A DNA stretch of 64,000 bases from contig CP034537.1 in the NCBI GenBank assembly GCA_004000515.1, positions 1,922,001 through 1,986,000 on the forward strand. Direction: 5' to 3'. The notes under the pieces are model-generated. The model saw nothing but the letters and a program-made list of their open reading frames with translations. It did no database searches and was not told where the DNA came from. This document shows, piece by piece, positions 1 to 9,820 of the stretch; positions within the stretch are counted from its first letter, which is position 1, and every line of letters begins with the position of its first letter. This DNA comes from Pseudomonas poae. GTDB lineage: Bacteria; Pseudomonadota; Gammaproteobacteria; Pseudomonadales; Pseudomonadaceae. The position numbers were made by a program, and so were the translations under genes.

Positions 1-1
1 G

Positions 2-529
2 GCCAAGATCGCCCCGCAATTACCTATCGAAGTCGACAGCGAGACCGGTGTCTGGACCTCCGACGCCCTGCCGATGCTGTACGTGCCGCGCCATTTCTTC
101 GTCAACAACCACATCGGGATTGAAGAAGTGCTGGGCGCCGACGCCTACGCCGAGATCCTCTACAAGGCCGGCTACAAGTCCGCCTGGCACTGGTGTGAAA
201 AAGAAGCTGAATGCCACGGCCTTGAAGGCGTTGCGGTGTTCGAGCACTACATGAAACGCCTGTCGCAACGCGGCTGGGGCTTGTTCAAGATCCAGGACAT
301 CGACCTCGACAAAGGCACCTGCAGCGTCAAGCTGGAGCACTCGGCGTTTGTCTACGTGTACGGCAAGGTCGGGCGCAAAGTGGACTACATGTTCACCGGC
401 TGGTTTGCCGGCGCCATGGACCAGATTCTCGAAGCCCGCGGCAGCAAGATCCGCACCGTCGCCGAACAAGTCTACGGAGGCTCCGAAGAGGGCCACGATG
501 ACGGTTTGTTCACCGTCAAGCCGTTGTAA
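2..529 (+). CDS. DUF5943 / 4-vinyl-reductase-like protein of the dimethylglycine locus (5' partial)
   Basis: The frame is open from base 2, so the window cuts the N-terminus; 175 residues remain. The protein resembles the conserved hypothetical that precedes dgcA in Pseudomonas (PA5397 in PAO1), a member of the DUF5943 / V4R-like group whose biochemical role is not established. The visible part has the family stretch RHFFVNNHIG near the cut end and a C-terminal half rich in aromatic residues and glycine. It ends 15 bases before dgcA on the same strand, so it is probably the gene ahead of it in the demethylation operon. The product name rests on synteny and recall of the family, not on a catalytic motif. 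Confidence 0.7.
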   Translation, partial: AKIAPQLPIEVDSETGVWTSDALPMLYVPRHFFVNNHIGIEEVLGADAYAEILYKAGYKSAWHWCEKEAECHGLEGVAVFEHYMKRLSQRGWGLFKIQDIDLDKGTCSVKLEHSAFVYVYGKVGRKVDYMFTGWFAGAMDQILEARGSKIRTVAEQVYGGSEEGHDDGLFTVKPL

Positions 530-544
530 GCCGAGGACCGTGCC

Positions 545-2602
545 ATGGCTTTCGAAGCAATGTTTGCGCCGATCCAGATCGGCAAACTGACCATCCGCAA
601 CCGCGTGCTCAGTACCGCTCACGCCGAGGTGTATGCCACCGACGGCGGCATGACCACTGAGCGCTATGTTCAGTATTACGAGAAAGCCAAGGGCGGTATC
701 GGCCTGGCAATCTGTGGCGGTTCCTCGGTGGTGGCCATCGACAGCCCGCAGGAATGGTGGAGCTCGGTGAACCTGTCCACCGACCGCATCATCCCGCACT
801 TCCAGAACCTGGCCGACGCCATGCACAAGCATGGCGCCAAGATCATGATCCAGATTACCCACATGGGCCGTCGCTCGCGTTGGGACGGTTTCAACTGGCC
901 AACGCTGATGTCGCCGTCTGGCGTGCGTGAGCCGGTGCACCGTGCCACCTGCAAGACCATCGAGCCGGAAGAGATCTGGCGCGTGATCGGCAACTACGCC
1001 CAGGCCGCACGGCGCGCCAAGGCCGGTGGCCTGGACGGCGTGGAGCTGTCCGCCGTGCACCAGCACATGATCGACCAGTTCTGGAGCCCACGGGTCAACA
1101 AGCGTACTGACGAATGGGGCGGCACCTTTGAAGGCCGCATGAAGTTCGGCCTGGAAGTATTGAAGGCCGTGCGCGCCGAAGTCGGCGATGACTTCTGCGT
1201 GGGCATGCGCCTGTGCGGTGACGAGTTCCACCCGGACGGTTTGTCCCACGAGGACATGAAGCAGATCGCCAAGTACTACGACGACACCGGCATGCTCGAT
1301 TTCATCGGCGTGGTGGGCTCGGGTTGCGACACCCACAACACCCTGGCCAACGTGATCCCGAATATGAGCTACCCGCCGGAGCCGTTCCTGCACCTGGCGG
1401 CGGGCATCAAGGAAGTGGTCAAGGTTCCGGTGTTGCACGCGCAGAACATCAAGGACCCGAACCAGGCCACGCGCATTCTGGAAGGCGGTTATGTGGACAT
1501 GGTCGGCATGACCCGTGCGCACATCGCCGACCCGCACCTGATCGCCAAGATCAAGATGGGCCAGATCGACCAGATCAAGCAATGCGTCGGCGCCAACTAC
1601 TGCATCGACCGCCAGTACCAGGGGCTGGATGTGCTGTGCATCCAGAACGCCGCGACCTCCCGTGAATACATGGGCGTGCCGCACATCATCGAAAAATCCA
1701 CAGGTCCCAAGCGCAAAGTCGTGGTGGTGGGCGCAGGCCCAGCCGGGATGGAGGCAGCACGCGTGGCGGCCGAGCGCGGCCACGACGTGACCCTGTTCGA
1801 AAAGAAAGAGTTTATCGGCGGGCAAATCACCACCGCGTCGAAGGCACCGCAACGCGACCAGATCGCCGGGATCACGCGCTGGTTCCAGTTGGAACTGGCA
1901 CGCTTGAAAGTTGACCTGCGCCTGGGTGTCGCCGCTGACGCCGACACCATCCAGGACCTGCGTCCGGACGTGGTCGTGTTGGCAGTGGGTGGGCATCCGT
2001 TCATCGAGCAAAACGAACACTGGGGCGCGGCTGAAGGCCTGGTGGTCAGCAGTTGGGACGTGCTCGACGGCAAGGTAGCGCCGGGCAAAAACGTGCTGGT
2101 CTACGACACCATTTGCGAATTCACCGGTATGTCGGTGGCGGATTTCCTGGCGGACAAAGGCAGCCAGGTGGAGATCGTCACCGACGACATCAAGCCCGGC
2201 GTGGCCATCGGCGGTACGTCGTTCCCGACTTACTACCGCAGCATGTACCCCAAGGAAGTGATCATGACCGGCGACATGATGCTGGAAAAGGTCTACCGCG
2301 AAGGCGACAAGCTGGTGGCGGTGCTGGAGAACGAATACACCGGCGCCAAAGAGGAGCGGGTGGTGGATCAGGTGGTGGTCGAGAACGGCGTGCGTCCTGA
2401 CGAAGCCATCTACTACGCCCTCAAGGAGGGTTCGCGCAACAAGGGCCAGATCGACGTTGAAGCCTTGTTCGCGATCAAGCCGCAACCGTGCCTGAGCGAG
2501 GCGGGGGATGGCTACTTGCTGTTCCGCATCGGCGACTGCGTGGCGCAGCGTAATACCCACGCTGCGATCTACGACGCCCTGCGCCTTTGCAAGGATTTCT
2601 AA
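545..2602 (+). CDS. dgcA: Dimethylglycine demethylase subunit DgcA (FMN/4Fe-4S/FAD oxidoreductase)
   Basis: A 685-residue member of the NADH:flavin oxidoreductase / 2,4-dienoyl-CoA reductase family. Residues 1-370 form the old-yellow-enzyme TIM barrel. Next comes a 4Fe-4S cysteine cluster (CVGANYC and later CIQN, residues about 345-375). The C-terminal half begins with the dinucleotide-binding loop VVVVGAGPAGMEAA (about residue 390) and is FAD/NAD-binding. With DgcB it removes one methyl group from dimethylglycine to give sarcosine and formaldehyde, passing electrons to the linked flavoprotein. The ATG follows a GAGGA-type ribosome site. It is followed by a REP pair and then dgcB, the order found in P. 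aeruginosa (PA5398-PA5399). The subfamily assignment relies on that context, because TMADH-like paralogues look alike. Confidence 0.92.
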   Translation: MAFEAMFAPIQIGKLTIRNRVLSTAHAEVYATDGGMTTERYVQYYEKAKGGIGLAICGGSSVVAIDSPQEWWSSVNLSTDRIIPHFQNLADAMHKHGAKIMIQITHMGRRSRWDGFNWPTLMSPSGVREPVHRATCKTIEPEEIWRVIGNYAQAARRAKAGGLDGVELSAVHQHMIDQFWSPRVNKRTDEWGGTFEGRMKFGLEVLKAVRAEVGDDFCVGMRLCGDEFHPDGLSHEDMKQIAKYYDDTGMLDFIGVVGSGCDTHNTLANVIPNMSYPPEPFLHLAAGIKEVVKVPVLHAQNIKDPNQATRILEGGYVDMVGMTRAHIADPHLIAKIKMGQIDQIKQCVGANYCIDRQYQGLDVLCIQNAATSREYMGVPHIIEKSTGPKRKVVVVGAGPAGMEAARVAAERGHDVTLFEKKEFIGGQITTASKAPQRDQIAGITRWFQLELARLKVDLRLGVAADADTIQDLRPDVVVLAVGGHPFIEQNEHWGAAEGLVVSSWDVLDGKVAPGKNVLVYDTICEFTGMSVADFLADKGSQVEIVTDDIKPGVAIGGTSFPTYYRSMYPKEVIMTGDMMLEKVYREGDKLVAVLENEYTGAKEERVVDQVVVENGVRPDEAIYYALKEGSRNKGQIDVEALFAIKPQPCLSEAGDGYLLFRIGDCVAQRNTHAAIYDALRLCKDF

Positions 2603-2636
2603 GCCGACACCGAACCAAAGTGGACTCGGTCTGAAA

Positions 2637-2728
2637 ATGTGGGAGCGGGCTTGCTCGCGAATGCGGTGATTCAGCCACCGAATGCGTCAGCTGACACACC
2701 GCATTCGCGAGCAAGCCCGCTCCCACAT
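2637..2728. repeat. REP inverted pair (BIME) between dgcA and dgcB
   Basis: Two head-to-head copies of the Pseudomonas REP core (gtgggagcgggcttgctcgc and its complement) enclose about 45 bases. It lies inside the operon and could form a long hairpin in the dgcA-dgcB transcript. Confidence 0.9.
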
Positions 2729-2776
2729 TCAGGGCCAGTTTCACAGTAGACCTGTGTGGTCTTTGGGAGCTTCACC

Positions 2777-4719
2777 ATGTTGAACACCCTGCTTCCCATT
2801 TTATTGTTTGCCGCCCTGGGCCTTGCCGTCCTCGGCGCCCTGCGCCGGGTGAACATGTGGCGCCGTGGCCGTGCATCCAAGGTGGACCTGCTGGGCGGCC
2901 TGTTGGCCATGCCCAAGCGCTACATGGTCGACTTGCACCACGTGGTCGCCCGCGACAAATACATCGCCAACACCCACGTGGCCACGGCCTTGGGCTTTGT
3001 GCTGTCGGCGTTGCTGGCGATCCTGGTACACGGTTTCGGCCTGCATAACCGCATCCTCGGCTATGCCTTGCTGCTGGCTTCGGTGCTGATGTTTGTCGGT
3101 GCCACCTTCGTCTACCTGCGCCGTCGTAACCCGCCGGCGCGGCTGTCCAAAGGCCCGTGGATGCGCCTGCCGAAAAGCCTGATGGCGTTTTCGGTGAGCT
3201 TCTTCCTGGTGACCTTGCCGGTGGCCGGAATTCTGCCGGAGGACTTCGGCGGCTGGCTGCTGGCTGCATTGCTCAGTGTCGGCGTGTTGTGGGGTGTGTC
3301 CGAGATGTTCTTCGGCATGACCTGGGGCGGTCCGATGAAACATGCCTTCGCCGGTGCCCTGCACCTGGCCTGGCACCGCCGCGCCGAACGCTTTGGGGTG
3401 GCCGTTCCACCGGTTTGAAGCCGCTGGATCTCAGCGACAAAACCGCACCGCTGGGCGTAGAAAAACCCAAGGATTTCACCTGGAACCAACTGCTCGGTTT
3501 TGACGCCTGCGTGCAATGCGGCAAGTGCGAGGCCGCGTGCCCTGCGTTTGCTGCAGGCCAGCCGCTGAATCCTAAAAAGCTGATCCAGGACATGGTCGTC
3601 GGCTTGGCCGGCGGCACTGACGCCAAGTTCGCCGGTAGCCCCTATCCAGGCAAAGCGATTGGCGAACACAGCGGCAATCCGCATCAACCCATCGTCAATG
3701 GTTTGGTGGACGCCGAGACCCTATGGTCGTGCACCACCTGCCGCGCCTGTGTCGAAGAATGCCCGATGATGATCGAGCACGTGGACGCCATCGTCGACAT
3801 GCGCCGCCACCTCACCCTGGAAAAAGGCGCCACCCCGAACAAGGGCGCCGAAGTCCTCGAAAACCTGATCGCCACCGACAACCCTGGCGGCTTCGCACCC
3901 GGTGGCCGGTTGAACTGGGCGGCGGATCTGAACCTGCCGTTGCTCAGCGAAAAGGGCAGCTGCGACGTACTGTTCTGGGTCGGCGACGGTGCCTTCGACA
4001 TGCGCAACCAACGCACCCTGCGTGCGTTCGTCAAAGTGCTCAAGGCTGCCGGTGTCGACTTCGCCGTGCTCGGCCTGGAAGAACGCGACAGCGGTGACGT
4101 GGCCCGCCGCCTGGGCGATGAAGCGACATTCCAGTTGCTGGCCTCGCGCAATATCCAGACCCTGGCCAAGTACAGCTTCAAGCGCATCGTCACCTGCGAC
4201 CCGCACAGTTTCCATGTGCTGAAAAACGAATACGGCGCCTTCAACGGCAACTACCTCGTGCAGCACCACAGCACCTTCATGGCCGAGCTGATCGACGAGG
4301 GCGCGCTGAACCTGGGCCAGCACAAGGGCAACAGCGTGACCTATCACGACCCGTGCTACCTGGGCCGCTACAACGGCGAATACGAGGCGCCGCGCCAAGT
4401 GCTGCGGGCGCTGGGTATCGAGGTCAAGGAGATGCAACGCTCGGGCTTCCGTTCGCGCTGCTGCGGTGGCGGTGGCGGTGCGCCGATCACTGACATACCC
4501 GGCAAGCAACGTATTCCGGACATGCGCATGGAAGACATCCGCGAAACCGGCGCTGAGCTGGTGGCGGTGGGTTGCCCGCAATGTACGGCGATGCTCGAAG
4601 GCGTGGTCGAACCGCGCCCGTTGATCAAGGACATCGCCGAACTGGTGGCCGACGCCTTGCTGGAAGACGCCCCGCCGGCCAAAGCCCCGTTGAAACGCGA
4701 ACCTGCGGAGGTGCACTGA
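2777..4719 (+). CDS. dgcB: Dimethylglycine demethylase subunit DgcB (membrane/Fe-S, CCG-domain); one frameshift
   Basis: Read through one missing G in the GGGG run at 3395-3398, this gives one 647-residue protein. The N-terminal 210 residues hold several hydrophobic segments. The rest carries two 4Fe-4S motifs (CVQCGKCEAACP and CTTCRACVEECP) and two CCG-type domains near the end (RSRCCGGGGG and GCPQC), as in HdrD/GlpC-like proteins. It likely moves electrons from DgcA into the respiratory chain. The ATG at 2777 is preferred to the GTG at 2756 because a GGGAG site sits just upstream of it. The stop overlaps the etfA start (TGATG). The frameshift lies exactly between the membrane part and the Fe-S part; it fits the homopolymer error seen across the window and is probably not real. 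Confidence 0.88.
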
Positions 4720-5939
4720 TGAGCGACATTATCCGCCGCGACCCACGGGCCGAATGGATCGCCCGCAACCGTCTGCACCCGCTGCACGCGGCGATGCAGC
4801 CGGTACAACACAGTTGGATGGGGCCTAACGGCGTCATACGCAAGAACGTACATGGTGTCGGTTTTATCGGCCCCAATGGCATCAAGCGCATCGACCGCAG
4901 TGGCGCTCAGCAAGGTGGCGCGGCCAAGCGTACGGCGGCGGTGGAAGTCTTGCTGCCGTTGCATCAGCTTGCAGCCCCTGCGTTCTACATCAACGTGGTG
5001 CCGGACATGGTCGGTGGCCGCTTGAGCAGCCACGACCGCGACTTGCTCGGCCTGGCTCGCCAGTTGGCGGGCAGCGACGGTGCGGTGTTGGCGGTGGTGT
5101 TTGGCGAACACAAGGAGAGCGCGTTTGCCACCGCTGGCGTCGACCGGCTACTGGTGCTGGACGGCCACGAGTTCGACGGTTATTCACCAGAGCAACGCGT
5201 GCAAGGTTTGCGCGCTGTGGATAACCAGTTCAACCCGCGCCACTGGTTGCTGCCGGACAGTCGCAGCGGTGGCGGTGAGCTGGGACGGCGTTTTGCTGCC
5301 AGCCTCAAAGAGCGTCCGGCCACGCGTGTCTGGCAAATCAAGGGTGACGAGTGTATCGGTCGCGCTGGCGCGGGCCAGGAAGACTTGGCTCGCCCTCTGC
5401 CACGCTTGATCCTGGCCGCCGCCGAATGCGCCGAGCCGGTCAGCGAAACCCGTCACGAAGTGCTGCCCGTGGAGTTGTCCACAGCCCTGGCGCGCAGCTT
5501 GCCGCGTATCGAGGATCTCGGTGCGGTGGCGGTAGACCCGGCGGCAATCCCGATGGCCGAAGCGGAATTCATTTTCTCCGGCGGCAACGGCGTGAAGGAC
5601 TGGGCGTTGTTCCACCAGACCGCCGCCGCCCTCGGCGCCACAGAAGGCGCCTCGCGAGTGGCGGTGGACGACGGCTTCATGGCCCGTGATCGCCAGGTCG
5701 GTGCCAGCGGCACCTGGGTCACGGCGCGGGTGTATGTGGCCGTGGGTATTTCCGGGGCGATCCAGCACCTGCAAGGCATCGGTGCCTGCGACAAGGTGGT
5801 GGCGATCAACCTGGACCCTGGCTGCGACATGATCAAGCGTGCCGACCTGTCGGTGATCGGCGAAAGCGCCGCGATTCTGCAAGCCTTGATCGCGGCGGTA
5901 GAAACCTACCGCAACGGCGCCAAGCGCGATGCGGCCTGA
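4719..5939 (+). CDS. etfA: Electron transfer flavoprotein alpha subunit of the dimethylglycine system
   Basis: 406 residues. The C-terminal third has the FAD-binding layout of ETF-alpha: GATEGASRVAVDDG, the SGTWV turn, the VGISGAIQHLQGI loop and NLDPGCDMIKRADL. The N-terminal half is longer and more divergent than in housekeeping EtfA (usually near 310 residues), as in the PA5400-type copy next to dgcAB. It should form a heterodimer with the following beta subunit and accept electrons in dimethylglycine oxidation. Its ATG shares a base with the dgcB stop, so translation is probably coupled. Confidence 0.88.
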   Translation: MSDIIRRDPRAEWIARNRLHPLHAAMQPVQHSWMGPNGVIRKNVHGVGFIGPNGIKRIDRSGAQQGGAAKRTAAVEVLLPLHQLAAPAFYINVVPDMVGGRLSSHDRDLLGLARQLAGSDGAVLAVVFGEHKESAFATAGVDRLLVLDGHEFDGYSPEQRVQGLRAVDNQFNPRHWLLPDSRSGGGELGRRFAASLKERPATRVWQIKGDECIGRAGAGQEDLARPLPRLILAAAECAEPVSETRHEVLPVELSTALARSLPRIEDLGAVAVDPAAIPMAEAEFIFSGGNGVKDWALFHQTAAALGATEGASRVAVDDGFMARDRQVGASGTWVTARVYVAVGISGAIQHLQGIGACDKVVAINLDPGCDMIKRADLSVIGESAAILQALIAAVETYRNGAKRDAA

Positions 5940-5949
5940 GGATATGACC

Positions 5950-6720
5950 ATGACCACGAATGTCATCAGCCTGGTGTCCATCGGCGCCCACCCAACTTCC
6001 GGGCGCCCGCGCCGTGCCGAACAGGATGCGCGCGCGGTGGAGCTGGGTTTGCAGCTGGCTGGGGATAAGTTGCAGGTGCTGCATGCCGGTAATGTCAATG
6101 AACCGACCCTGCGCAGTTATTTGGGCATGGGCTTGCCGCAATTGCATGTGCTGGAACAACCGGCGGGCAGCGATGCGTTGCCGGTACTCGGTGATTACTT
6201 GCGCGAAGCCGGCGCCCACGTGGTGCTGACTGGCAGCCAGGCGGAAACCGGCGAAGGTTCGGGCATGTTGCCGTTCTTGCTCGCCGAGCAATTGGGCTGG
6301 CCGCTGATCGTCGGGCTGGCACAGGTGGAGTCCATCGACGGCGGCGTCGCTCATGTGCTGCAAGCGTTGCCGCGGGGGCAGCGGCGACGGTTGAAGGTGC
6401 GCTTGCCGTTTCTGGCGACGGTGGACAATGCCGCGCCCAAGCCAAGGCAGAGCGCCTACGGCCCGGCGCAACGCGGTGAGTTGGCGGCGCATGAGGTTGA
6501 GGTTGAAGAGGATGAGTTGTTCACCGGCGCCGTACTGCAACCGGCCAAGCCTCGGCCCAAGCGGTTGAAGGTGATCAAGGCCAAGAGCGGCGCGGATCGG
6601 ATGAAAGCCGCGACGGCCAAGGCCAGCGGTGGCGGTGGGCAAGTGCTCAAGGGTGTGAGCCCGGAAGAGGGGGCGCAGGCGATTCTCAAGTTGTTGGTGG
6701 AAGAGGGCGTGGTGCGCTGA
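5950..6720 (+). CDS. etfB: Electron transfer flavoprotein beta subunit of the dimethylglycine system
   Basis: 256 residues in the ETF alpha/beta adenine-nucleotide-binding fold: an N-terminal ISLVSIGAHPTSGRPR strand-loop, LTGSQAETGEGSGMLPFLLAEQLGWP in the middle, and a basic Ala/Lys-rich C-terminal region. This matches PA5401-type proteins. The third ATG of the frame (5950) is chosen because the TGAGGA ribosome site at 5937-5942 is 7 bases away; the ATG at 5944 is too close. It starts 10 bases after etfA and is the last gene of this plus-strand operon. The REP pair just downstream separates it from the opposing secretion operon. Confidence 0.85.
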   Translation: MTTNVISLVSIGAHPTSGRPRRAEQDARAVELGLQLAGDKLQVLHAGNVNEPTLRSYLGMGLPQLHVLEQPAGSDALPVLGDYLREAGAHVVLTGSQAETGEGSGMLPFLLAEQLGWPLIVGLAQVESIDGGVAHVLQALPRGQRRRLKVRLPFLATVDNAAPKPRQSAYGPAQRGELAAHEVEVEEDELFTGAVLQPAKPRPKRLKVIKAKSGADRMKAATAKASGGGGQVLKGVSPEEGAQAILKLLVEEGVVR

Positions 6721-6741
6721 CTTGAAAACGCCCCGTAGTCC

Positions 6742-6830
6742 TGTGGGAGCTGGCTTGCCTGCGATAGCGGTGTATCAGCTAAGGCTGTGCAAGCTGACCC
6801 TCCGCTATCGCAGGCAAGCCAGCTCCCACA
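6742..6830. repeat. REP inverted pair between etfB and the secretin gene
   Basis: Head-to-head REP copies (tgtgggagctggcttgcctg and complement) separate two convergent operons, so the hairpin may also help end transcription. Confidence 0.9.
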
Positions 6831-6838
6831 CTTGATCT

Positions 6839-8776
6839 TCATTGTGTCTGGGGTGGCGGCGCGGGCGCGGGCGCAGGCTTAGGCACCAAGTCCGGCAACG
6901 GCGGCGGCAGTGGTGCCCAGTTGGCATCCGGCTGCTGCATCGGCGGCGGTATCGCCGGTGTCGGATCACCGCCTAGGGGTTTGAGGATCATTTTCTCGGT
7001 GGTGTCCCGCAGGATCATGCCCTCCGTCGAACTGCGCGCCTCGGTACCACTGTGGAACGTGCTGATCTGCGAGATCGGCAGGTCCAGGTTACGTTCGATC
7101 CTGGGTGTCAGCAGCAGGATGATCTCGGTTTTCTGTTGGGTATTTTGATTGGTGCCGAACAGCTTATTGCCGAGCCACGGGATCTGGCTCAACCACGGCA
7201 AACCCGATCCTTCATCGACGTCTGCCGTGCGGATAAGCCCGGAGACAACCTGGGTTTCATTGTTGCGCGCGGTCAACAGCGTCTTGGTGGAGCGTGAGCC
7301 CAATTCAAAGGTGGCGGGTACGTTTTCCGAACCGGGAATTCGCTTGGTGATGTGGCTCATTTCCACATTCAGTTCCAGGTTCACCTCATCGCTCAGGCTG
7401 ATGTTGGGCTTGACCGTGATCTGTAGCCCTACGTCCTGGTAAGACACCGACGAGGTGGTGATCTGGTTGGCGGTGGTGGTGGTGACCACGGGAATCTTGT
7501 CACCGATATTCACTGCGGCCTCTTCACGATTACGCACCCTCACCCTGGGGTTAGCCAAGGTGACCGTGTTGCCACTGCGCTGCAGCATATTGATGCGCGC
7601 CGAAGTACTGCCGGCATCCAGCAGAATGTTGTCGCCATTGATGCCGCGCAAGGCGCTGATGGGGGTGCCCGCCAGCCCGGCGGGCACATTCGCCAGGTTG
7701 CCCACCGACACACCCACGCTTTCCGGGTACTTGATGCCCAGGTTCAATTCGTCCGTGAGGCTGACTTCCAGCACCTGGATATCAATGGTCACCTCCGACT
7801 GCGCGATATCAATGGCCTCGACCATCTTTTCCACCGCGCTCAGGGTGTCCAACCCGTCACGCACGATCACCGCATTCAGGCGCTCGTCCACCAGCACTTC
7901 CTTGGGCTTGAGCACTTGCTTGATCTCGGCGGCAACGACTTTGGCGTCGCCATGGCTCAGGTAAAAAGTACGCACTGCCAACTCGCGGTATTCACGTTCT
8001 TTGTCTGGGCGTTTGGGGTAGATCAGGATCGTGTTGCGGTTGAGGATTTTCTTGTCCAGGCCTTGGGTGGTCAGCAGCAGGTTCAGGGCGTCTTCGGCAG
8101 TGGTGCGGGTGGCTGTCATGCTCGCCGAGGCACTGGGGTTCACGTCTTTGTCGATGACAAAGTTGACCCCCGACAAACGCGCGATGGTTTCGAAAATCGT
8201 GGTCAGGCTTTGGGCGCTGAACTCCAGGCTCAAGGGTTTGCGCATGGCGTCAGTGAGGTCTGCGCTGAGGTAGTCGGCGCTCACCAGCTCGCGGGTCAGC
8301 GCATTGCGAAAGTCCAACGCTTCTCGGTAATTGGGTTTTTGCGCGATGATCTGGCGCACCAGGTTGAGTGCTTCCACCGGGTTGGCGCGTTTCATTTCGT
8401 AGGCGCGTGCCAGTTGTGGGCGCAGTTGCTTCATGTCCTGGATACTTTGGATTTCCTGACGTGCCCCAAGGTTGCTGGGGTCGTATTTGAGGATGGTTTC
8501 CAGCGCCTGGATGGCGGCCACGTCGTCGCCGCGCATCAGGGCGGTGCTGGCCTCGCGGCTGTATTGGGCGACCAGCAGTTCCAGTTTGCCGAATTGCGCG
8601 GTGCGTAATTGCACGTCGTCGGGGGATTGCCTGGCTTCGGCTTGCAGCACCTCGACCGAGCGCACGATGTCGCCTTTCTGGCGCAATTCATCGCTTTGCT
8701 TGATCGCGTTCTGTGCCTGGCAGGCGCCGAGCAACGCCAGCATCAGGCTTAAGGACATCCTCGAACGGTTCGCCAT
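6839..8776 (-). CDS. Lipoprotein secretin with N-terminal TPR region (GspD/PilQ/MshL-like)
   Basis: 645 residues and the last gene of the minus-strand secretion operon. The signal sequence ends in a lipobox (LLGAC, Cys19), so the protein should be lipidated and may reach the outer membrane without a separate pilotin. Residues about 25-160 are helical and TPR-like. They are followed by the secretin/TonB short domain (LSLEFSAQSLTTIFETIA), an N1-type domain (AVRTFYLSHGDAKVVAAEIK) and the C-terminal secretin beta-barrel domain (PRVRVRNREEAAVNIGDKIP; ending near KTEIILLLTPRI). A proline-rich tail closes the protein. It forms the outer-membrane gate for the machine encoded upstream. A strong GGGAGAGGA site precedes the ATG. 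Which named secretion family it belongs to cannot be settled by eye. Confidence 0.88.
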   Translation of the reverse strand: MANRSRMSLSLMLALLGACQAQNAIKQSDELRQKGDIVRSVEVLQAEARQSPDDVQLRTAQFGKLELLVAQYSREASTALMRGDDVAAIQALETILKYDPSNLGARQEIQSIQDMKQLRPQLARAYEMKRANPVEALNLVRQIIAQKPNYREALDFRNALTRELVSADYLSADLTDAMRKPLSLEFSAQSLTTIFETIARLSGVNFVIDKDVNPSASASMTATRTTAEDALNLLLTTQGLDKKILNRNTILIYPKRPDKEREYRELAVRTFYLSHGDAKVVAAEIKQVLKPKEVLVDERLNAVIVRDGLDTLSAVEKMVEAIDIAQSEVTIDIQVLEVSLTDELNLGIKYPESVGVSVGNLANVPAGLAGTPISALRGINGDNILLDAGSTSARINMLQRSGNTVTLANPRVRVRNREEAAVNIGDKIPVVTTTTANQITTSSVSYQDVGLQITVKPNISLSDEVNLELNVEMSHITKRIPGSENVPATFELGSRSTKTLLTARNNETQVVSGLIRTADVDEGSGLPWLSQIPWLGNKLFGTNQNTQQKTEIILLLTPRIERNLDLPISQISTFHSGTEARSSTEGMILRDTTEKMILKPLGGDPTPAIPPPMQQPDANWAPLPPPLPDLVPKPAPAPAPPPQTQ

Positions 8777-8794
8777 GACGGTGTCCTCTCCCGG

Positions 8795-9279
8795 TCAGTG
8801 AGTGTCCAGGCGCAAGGTGCTGGCATGCTTGAGCGGCATGTAGGTCAGCACCACGGCGGTATCGGTGAGTTTGTCCAAGCGGTAGTGCGCGTCCAGCATC
8901 TTGCCGGGAACGATGCGGCCAGGAACCGAGCAACGGTTGCACAAGGTGTATTGAGTGCCGTTGCCGCGCAGCACGACGATTTTCGATTGGTTCTCGAAGC
9001 GCCATTGCGCAGTGACGGTGAACGGCAGCGGTGGCGGCCTGGGCGGCGAGTTATCCACCGGTGTCGGCGGCGGTGGTGGGGTCCAGGTTTGGGCGGGGAA
9101 CAGGTCGATCACCGCGCTCGCCAGCGGTTCTGGCGTTGAGACGGGAGCGGGTTCGACGGGTTTGGCGACCACCGCTACGGGCGCAAGGGGGGACTGTCCG
9201 GCGTGTCCTGCCAGAACAGCCAGCCGCAGACGACCAGGGTCAGCAGCAACAGCAGACGTAAATACAGCGGCAGTTTCAT
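8795..9279 (-). CDS. PilP/GspC-like small periplasmic protein; one frameshift
   Basis: Repairing one missing C (G run 9187-9192 on the plus strand) gives 161 residues. They comprise an N-terminal membrane anchor rich in Leu (residues 5-24), a proline-rich linker of about 45 residues, and a small C-terminal beta domain with a CNRC pair. Its position between the PilO-like gene and the secretin gene, its size and its shape are those of PilP or GspC, which link the inner-membrane platform to the secretin. The start overlaps the previous stop (ATGA), so translation is coupled. I saw no strong sequence signature, so the role is inferred from architecture. Confidence 0.6.
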
Positions 9280-9813
9280 TCCACCACCCCCAGTACGCTG
9301 ACCTTGAGGTTGATGCTCAGCATGCCGCTGATGATTTCCTTGCGCTCCAGCGTCACGCTCTCGATGCGTACTGCCGGTTCCTGTGCCACGTCGGTCAAGG
9401 CTTCACGTAGCAGGACATACGGGCCGGTGAGCGGGATGTCCACGTCCAGCCGTTGCAGCCCGGTATCACCGGGTGCGGAATAGGCCAGGGTGGTTTGTTC
9501 GATGATGAAGCCGCGTCGGGTAAGGGTGCCCAGCAGTTTCTCCACGCGTGGGGCGAAGTCGTCGGCGCTGGGCATTTTTTCGACCACCGCGGGCTCGGTG
9601 ACCTGCACATTCTGCGGCTGTTCACCGATGCCCGCTTCCAGCTCCCTCGCGTCGCAGGGTGTCGGCGGCACCCGCCGGGTGAATCACGCTGATTTCAATC
9701 AACAACGCTGCCGCCATCACGCCGAGGGCCAGCAGCCCCCAGAAGCCGAGGTTCTGCTGCCACTGCATCAAGTGCCAGCGCAGGCGTGGCAGGTAGCGCG
9801 TGAGGGCTTCCAT
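9276..9813 (-). CDS. PilO/GspM-like inner-membrane platform protein; one frameshift
   Basis: Removing one extra G (CCC on the plus strand at 9644-9646) gives 178 residues: a basic N-terminus, one membrane segment (about residues 20-43), a short coil, then an alpha/beta domain (SADDFAPRVEKLLGTLTRRG, later VDIPLTGPYVLLREALTDV) that resembles the ferredoxin-like fold of PilO and GspM. It overlaps both neighbours by a few bases in the order PilM-like, PilN-like, PilO-like, PilP-like, secretin, as in type IVa pilus operons. The ATG at 9813 is preferred to a TTG seven codons upstream. Confidence 0.62.
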
Positions 9814-9820
9814 GGGCGGC

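Noticed and set aside
20..2560. 846-residue open frame antisense to dgcA
   Set aside because: Composition is His/Val/Gly-rich shadow sequence typical of antisense frames in GC-rich genes; dgcA on the other strand has full family motifs.
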